Shown: piece after piece, positions 59,110-64,000 of the stretch
How positions within the stretch are numbered: position 1 is the first letter of the stretch
Layout: every line of letters begins with the position of its first letter
Origin: Salminus brasiliensis
Lineage: Eukaryota; Chordata; Actinopteri; Characiformes; Bryconidae
Length of the DNA: 64,000 nucleotides
NCBI RefSeq assembly: GCF_030463535.1
Contig: NC_132878.1
Coordinates: 28,550,261-28,614,260, forward strand
Direction: 5' to 3'
Notes under the pieces: generated by a model
Seen by the model: only the letters and a program-made list of their open reading frames with translations
What the model was told of the DNA's origin: nothing
Database searches by the model: none
Translations under genes and position numbers: made by a program

Positions 59110-60714
59110 CTCTCTCTCTCCTTCAGTCATAAAACTATGGAAGTCTGTTCCCACCAAACAGAGGAGAAAGGAATAACCTGTTTTTTGTATCTGGCTGCAA
59201 TGTGTAAAAAAAAAAACTATTTTTTAAAATCAAAATATTTTTGTGTTAAATGTGTGTGTGATAAAAAGTGTGATAAAATGGGCTACAGTCATGTCACATC
59301 AGGAGCATCAGCTGATTTGCTGTGATGTTATGGGGAAACAACATTGCAGTAACGTTGTCTCCTTTCGAAATAAGGATTACCAAAGGTTTTACAGTGATTT
59401 ACTATGAAATCTGGACTCTTGCTTTGTCCATACGATTGCACTGTCTTTAGTGAATCATAACACCACACCGTCATGCAAAAAAAACACACATGGATTAACC
59501 CAAATGATTTCACCTTCTTGGTAGCCACATATTTAAAAAGCTTATTCTGATCTGTTGGGATTGAGCATTATGATGAACATTACAGCTGCAGCTGAGAAGA
59601 ACTCAACTCTCTTAAAAAAGCATTTCAGAGCATTAATATAAAACTTTATGGTTATGATTTAGCCTTTTTTGAATCCATCTGAAGTCAAAGTTTTCTGCCA
59701 GAAGTTAAAAGAAGGGAAAAAATACAGGTGAGCAATTTCTCCTGCACCTGGTGGGATTGAGCTTCTGTACAAAACTCCCTTGGCGAAACTCTACCAAGAG
59801 ATGTGTGTGAAGATTAATCTAAACTGCTGTTCTTCGTAATAAAAGCCCTCGAGCTGAAGATGAATCTATCATTCCTCCATGCGGAGAAACAAAGTGAATA
59901 AATGAAAAATAAAATACAAATAAAAACATCATTGTAACATCAATCCATTTCGGTTTGTTCTCTAACAGCTTTCCTGGCTGTGAAAATAAGCAAAGCGTTA
60001 ACAAGATTAGTGATAATAATCTCCAAACCAAAGCGGCCTGTACAGAGAGTTAATAGAGCTAATACTGAGACTGTACAGACATAGTTATTACTCATTATTA
60101 CACGTTATTACTGTCTTATTACAACAGACGTGACAGATGGTTTGAAGAGTTGTCCATGGCTCGGTGGAGAAAGTTCTGGAGCCTCGGTTTATTTTTCTGA
60201 TTGTCTATAAAGGTTTGAAAAGTGAGTTTTATGCCAGACCGCCCCCTACAGTCCAGCCGCAGCACCGCAATACAGTACAGTACAGCCTCTCAGTCCGCGA
60301 GCCAACACGGCACAGTCCTGAAACCCAACCTTCGTAATCCAGTGTGTGGATGAACACTTCTTAAACAGCATCACTGTCAGTCCCACAAAAGATAAGAAAA
60401 TTGGCACATGATTGGACGGAAAAAGCGCCCTGCTCAGGGTAGCACAAAATAACCAGTAATCCACTGACTGTGAGAGATGCCGACTGATCCAGTCAGGGCA
60501 GGGAGATCAGAATGGTCCTCCTCTCCAGGCTCTGTCTGCCCACAAATGAGTTCTTCTGTAGCTACTGTTGTGAGAAGCTGATTTAAACTGAGATACATGG
60601 ACAGGTGAACTGGACATGAAATACTCATGAAAACGTTACTTGTTAATCTTGAAATTTAGGGTTTTTTTATAGTGGTTGATGTCAATGTTCTGAGATGTTT
60701 AGTCTAGAGCACTG

Positions 60715-61210
60715 TGACCCATCACTCTCCAATAAATGCCATCATTCTCTACCAAACCTCATCATTCTCAAACCAAACTCCATCATTCTCCATCTAACAC
60801 CGCCATTCTCTAATCAAACACTGCTATTCTCCACCAAATACCACCATCATTCACCACCAACCATCATCATTCACCACCAACCACCATCATTCTGAAACCG
60901 AACACCAACATTCTTCAGCTAACACCATCATTCATCTAACCATACACTATCAATTTTAACCAAGCACCCCTATTCTCCACCAAACATTCCATCATTCTCC
61001 ATTTAACACCACCATTCTCGAATTAAACACTGCTATTCTCCACCAAATACCACCAACATTCACCATCAAACACCATCATTCTCCACCACACCATCACTCT
61101 CAAACCAAATACTAACATCCTCCAACAAACACATCATTCTCCACCACCATTCTCTAACCAAACATCCCCATTTTCCACCAAAACACTACCATCCTCCAAC
61201 AAACACAATC
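60715..61210. repeat. CACCATCATTCTCCACC minisatellite
   Basis: Irregular 14- to 20-bp units combine CACCATCATTC with TCCACCAAACA, including variants such as 'tctaatcaaacactgctattc' that recur at about 60815 and 61018. It is downstream of the nlgn3 stop on the minus strand. Confidence 0.8.
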
Positions 61211-61954
61211 ATTCCGTCTCCACAGGTACACCCAACCCGTGATGATGTGTTGGAGAATACATACTGGTGCTTTCAGGTATTGGGTACTGGTACTGGTTTC
61301 AGAAAGAGGACAAAACTCTACTAGCAACAGACTCTTTTGTTTTCCTGCCTCAGAATTCGCTGGCTTTAACTGATTTAGCATTTTAACTCAAGACATGTGC
61401 TGTGAACCTAACGGGTGCTCACCTGGAACTACTACTAAAGAATACTTCCTGGATGCAACTCTGAAGGTGGACTCACAAGAGACCACTTTCTAGGCCAAAA
61501 GCAAGTTCTATGAGTAGTATTGTACTAACTCTTGAATATTCTTCTAGAAGCCACCAAGCAAGAGAGACTGTAAGTCAATAAGGTAGCTAGCAAACTTGCT
61601 GTCTCCATACATTACCAATTGTTAGAAAAAGAATTTTTGGATCAGCGTTACATAAGCAGCTAAACAATAAGGTCTAGAAAATGGACTAAATATGCTCTAT
61701 GATAGCATGACAGCAGTATCCTGCTGCAATTTGGCATTTATTTTATGTAGCTTGTTTGAAGTTGGCTCCATTTCATCTCACCCATACACTCCCACTGTAA
61801 ATCTTGTAAACAAGAGAGTGGAGGGGCTTCACGCTGTCAGGTGATACCATCTGCTGTCCGTCTGTTAAAGTCAAAACTGGCATAACCATAAAAGTGCCCT
61901 GTGGGGAGTAGGGATTGGCACAAGTCAGTTAACCGTTACATAACTGTCTGGTTG

Positions 61955-61993
<39 letters not shown>

Positions 61994-62189
61994 TGTACAT
62001 TAATACTGGAGGTCTATCGAGATCTGCTGGATTACTGTACTCCTTTCTACTGGTGCTAAAATCTGACTGTGTTGCTGTGTGACCAGGTTTGAACTGGTGA
62101 AATTGTAGCTGTAAATGCTGGTTATGCTTATATGTGGCTGAATATAACTGGCTGAAACTGGCTGCCTTGGACCAGTGGTCAGTGCTGTG

Positions 62190-63060
62190 TTATACTCGAG
62201 TTGTTGAGTGTGAGTGGGGAAGGCCGGTGTTGTTGTATCCGTGCGTGAAGGTGTTATAGGGGTGCATGCTCGGATATCCCATTAGCGAACTGGGCGACAT
62301 TGTGATCGTGTTGGGCGACATGGTGACACTGTTGGGCGTCATGGCGACGCTATTAGACGTCATGGTGGAGGCGGAGTTGGGGGTCATGAGCGGGATGTCG
62401 TCGGGTGAGCGCCGCAGGGTCAACGTGTAATCTCGTGGAGATGAGGCCGGCGTCAAGCGCAGCGGGTCACAAAGTGACCCTTCCTCCTTCTCACACCCGC
62501 CAATCGAAGTGGGTGTGTAGTTGAGGTCGTTGGGCAGGCCCTGGCGCTGGGGGACAGGCTGTGGGGGCGTGTCCTGCCGACTGCGCTTGTCCTTGCGGTA
62601 GTAGAGCGCAGCAAAAGCCAAAACGTTGAGGAATAGCAGTGAAGCTCCCACAGCGATGGTCACGCTAAGCTCAGTGGAGTAGTCCCGTGGGTTAGCAATG
62701 ACCAATGGGCCGCTGCGGGCCGTGGACTGAGGTGGTGGGCGTTTGCCGGGTGTCCGGGCCTTGCCGCCCCCTCCCGGCCGGGGCGTAGAGCTGCGGGTGC
62801 TGTGTGTGGTCTGAGCCGGTGGGACACGAGTGGTGGTAGAGGTGTAGTGGAACATGTCATGCAGGTTGTACAGGTGGGGCACCAGGTGCTTCCAGAAAGC
62901 CACCTTTGTGGCACGGTAGTGGTCGCGGACCCGGGGCTTCAGACCGATGTGCAAGTACAGCTGATCGTGAGGGCTGTACTTCGACCAGGAAACCTCTTCA
63001 AAACGGTTTGCCTTCGTGTGGATGAACTTGGTGTCCTGAGGAACAGGCTTGTTTGGGTCT
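62190..63060 (-). CDS. nlgn3: Neuroligin-3, last coding exon (partial gene)
   Basis: The exon encodes the last 289 residues of a postsynaptic adhesion protein that binds presynaptic neurexins. It starts at a clean acceptor (TTCTTCTCTCAG) with the end of the esterase-like domain ([19 protein letters not shown], then [20 protein letters not shown]). Next come [20 protein letters not shown], a Pro/Ser/Thr-rich stalk, and a single membrane span ([20 protein letters not shown]). The cytoplasmic tail carries the gephyrin-binding segment [19 protein letters not shown] and ends HSHSTTRV, a PDZ ligand for PSD-95-type scaffolds. [14 protein letters not shown] and the tail favour NLGN3 over NLGN1, 2 or 4. 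The tail has an expanded M-T/S-P-N-S/T repeat. Upstream exons lie beyond 64000. Fish have nlgn3a and nlgn3b; which one is unknown. Confidence 0.93.
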
Positions 63061-64000
63061 CTGAGAGAAGAAAGGCAGAGAGAAAAAGAGAGAGATAGAG
63101 GAAGAGAAAGAGAAAGAGAAAGAGAAAGAGACAGTTACTACATTATTAATTATTACGATTGTAAATCATCCTGTGACTGGTATTATCGTTGTAATGTTGT
63201 AATTGATTATAATCAATCATTACATTCAGTAAATAATGCACTTATTTTGGTCCTAAATAAAATGTATTCTTTTTAAACATAAAGGTGAGTCTGATTCTGA
63301 TTCTCTGCCTGATTTTGATTCTCTGCCTGATTCTGATTCTCTGTATGATTCTAATTGTCTTGATTCACAGTCTGATTCTGATTCACAGTCTGATTTAGAT
63401 TTTTTGCCTGATTCTGATTTTCTTGTTCAGATCCAGTCTGGTTCTCATTCTCAGTTTGATTCTGATTATCTTTGTGATTCTGATTCTCACCTGGAGTCTT
63501 AGTTTCCCTCTGATTCTGATCTTTGCATAATTCATAATTCTCAGTCTAAGTCCTCCATCTGATCATATTTACTGATGCTGTCACATATCTCACACTGTCC
63601 TAGAGGGTGCTGTTTCACATCACAGTCTGCAGCTGAATTCCTGCATCTCCTCTCTCTCTCATTCTCTCTCTCTCTCTCTCTCTCGCTCTCTCTCTCCTAC
63701 TGTGACCTACTTCAGGATTCTTTTTCAGGCCATTTCTACGCTATGCACCTGCTGTCCACACCAGCAGAGCAGCAGATGAAACTCTACACACTGAGGATGA
63801 TGCTGGACCCATGCTGGGTCACTTTGGACTATTTGCTGCCAAAATAATCGGTACTTGCAATGAAATGAAACCATGTCCTTTTCAGTCATTGTAGTTCATT
63901 CTTTAAGACTCTTCCCAAATTTCTCCCCAGTTTAGTCCCCACTAGCTAGAACTCCACCCATCACAAGATTCTACCAGCATTGCGAGGGTGAAGGCTTGCA
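63061..64000. other. nlgn3 intron (partial)
   Basis: Intron sequence upstream of the last nlgn3 exon. It contains (GA)n-rich sequence at 63066-63130, a GATTCTGATTCTC-type repeat at 63290-63520, and (CT)n at 63650-63697. I found no further neuroligin exon before the window ends. Confidence 0.6.

Larger units (their letters stand above)
57124..62189. other. Spacer between plp1 and nlgn3, including probable nlgn3 3'UTR
   Basis: No coding gene recognised. It holds CA microsatellites at 57782-57811 and 57941-57984, CT/GA tracts at 58097-58130 and 58500-58531, a unique GC-balanced patch with an X-box palindrome at 58640-58780, (CA)n at 58781-58798 and 59079-59104, a 'caccatcattctccacc' minisatellite at 60715-61210, and (GT)n at 61956-61989. 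The nlgn3 3'UTR must start at 62189 and run leftward; its end is unknown. Confidence 0.5.

Overview
This is vertebrate, almost certainly teleost fish, nuclear DNA. Its genes have many exons and GT-AG introns, the intergenic DNA is AT-rich and crowded with microsatellites and minisatellites, and the proteins are vertebrate-specific (neuroligin-3, myelin proteolipid protein, a ZNF185/sciellin-type LIM protein). The dispersed repeats are of kinds I associate with ostariophysan fish, but the species is inference. There are no bacterial-style operons, CRISPR arrays or phage. I saw no tRNA or rRNA genes.

Layout, left to right: (1) 1-5979, intergenic sequence and probable long 3'UTR, with a MITE and an 80-bp tandem array. 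(2) 5980-7600, minus-strand rhog-type Rho GTPase: one coding exon (191 aa) plus a noncoding first exon. (3) 9.2-22.3 kb, minus-strand formin of the FHDC (inverted formin) type. I rebuilt 12 coding exons in consistent phase (842 aa), plus candidate noncoding exons about 4 kb upstream. (4) 22.5-32.3 kb, repeat-rich spacer between the divergent formin and LIM genes: a 2.75-kb 26-bp minisatellite, a large palindrome, a 29-bp minisatellite with 348-bp higher-order repeats, and a 1.6-kb non-autonomous hAT-like element holding a polypyrimidine array. (5) 32.3-41.6 kb, plus-strand ZNF185/sciellin-family gene (six coding exons, about 1274 aa). Two exons are in-frame tandem arrays, one S/T/P-rich and one PEVK-like decapeptide array of about 870 residues, ahead of a single C-terminal LIM domain. 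(6) 45.97-56.18 kb, minus-strand plp1 of DM20 type: seven coding exons, 246 aa. Exon lengths 187, 157, 74 and 66 nt equal those I recall for mammalian PLP1/DM20, and intron 1 is 5.9 kb. (7) 62.19-63.06 kb, the last coding exon of a minus-strand neuroligin-3 gene that continues beyond the right edge.

These genes do not form one pathway. plp1 and nlgn3 are neural genes whose human orthologues (with ZNF185) are X-linked, so the grouping looks like retained ancestral linkage. Rho GTPase and formin both act on the actin cytoskeleton, but adjacency alone does not show a functional link.

The notable features are repeats interacting with genes: the decapeptide array in the LIM gene, (TG)n tracts abutting two plp1 acceptors, a 74-bp array repeating a branchpoint-like motif just upstream of plp1 exon 4, several large foldable palindromes, and two promoter-like motifs (ZNF143/THAP11-type and RFX X-box) in or upstream of plp1. 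I did not find a coherent previously undescribed multi-gene system. Exon boundaries were derived by eye from splice consensus, phase and family similarity.
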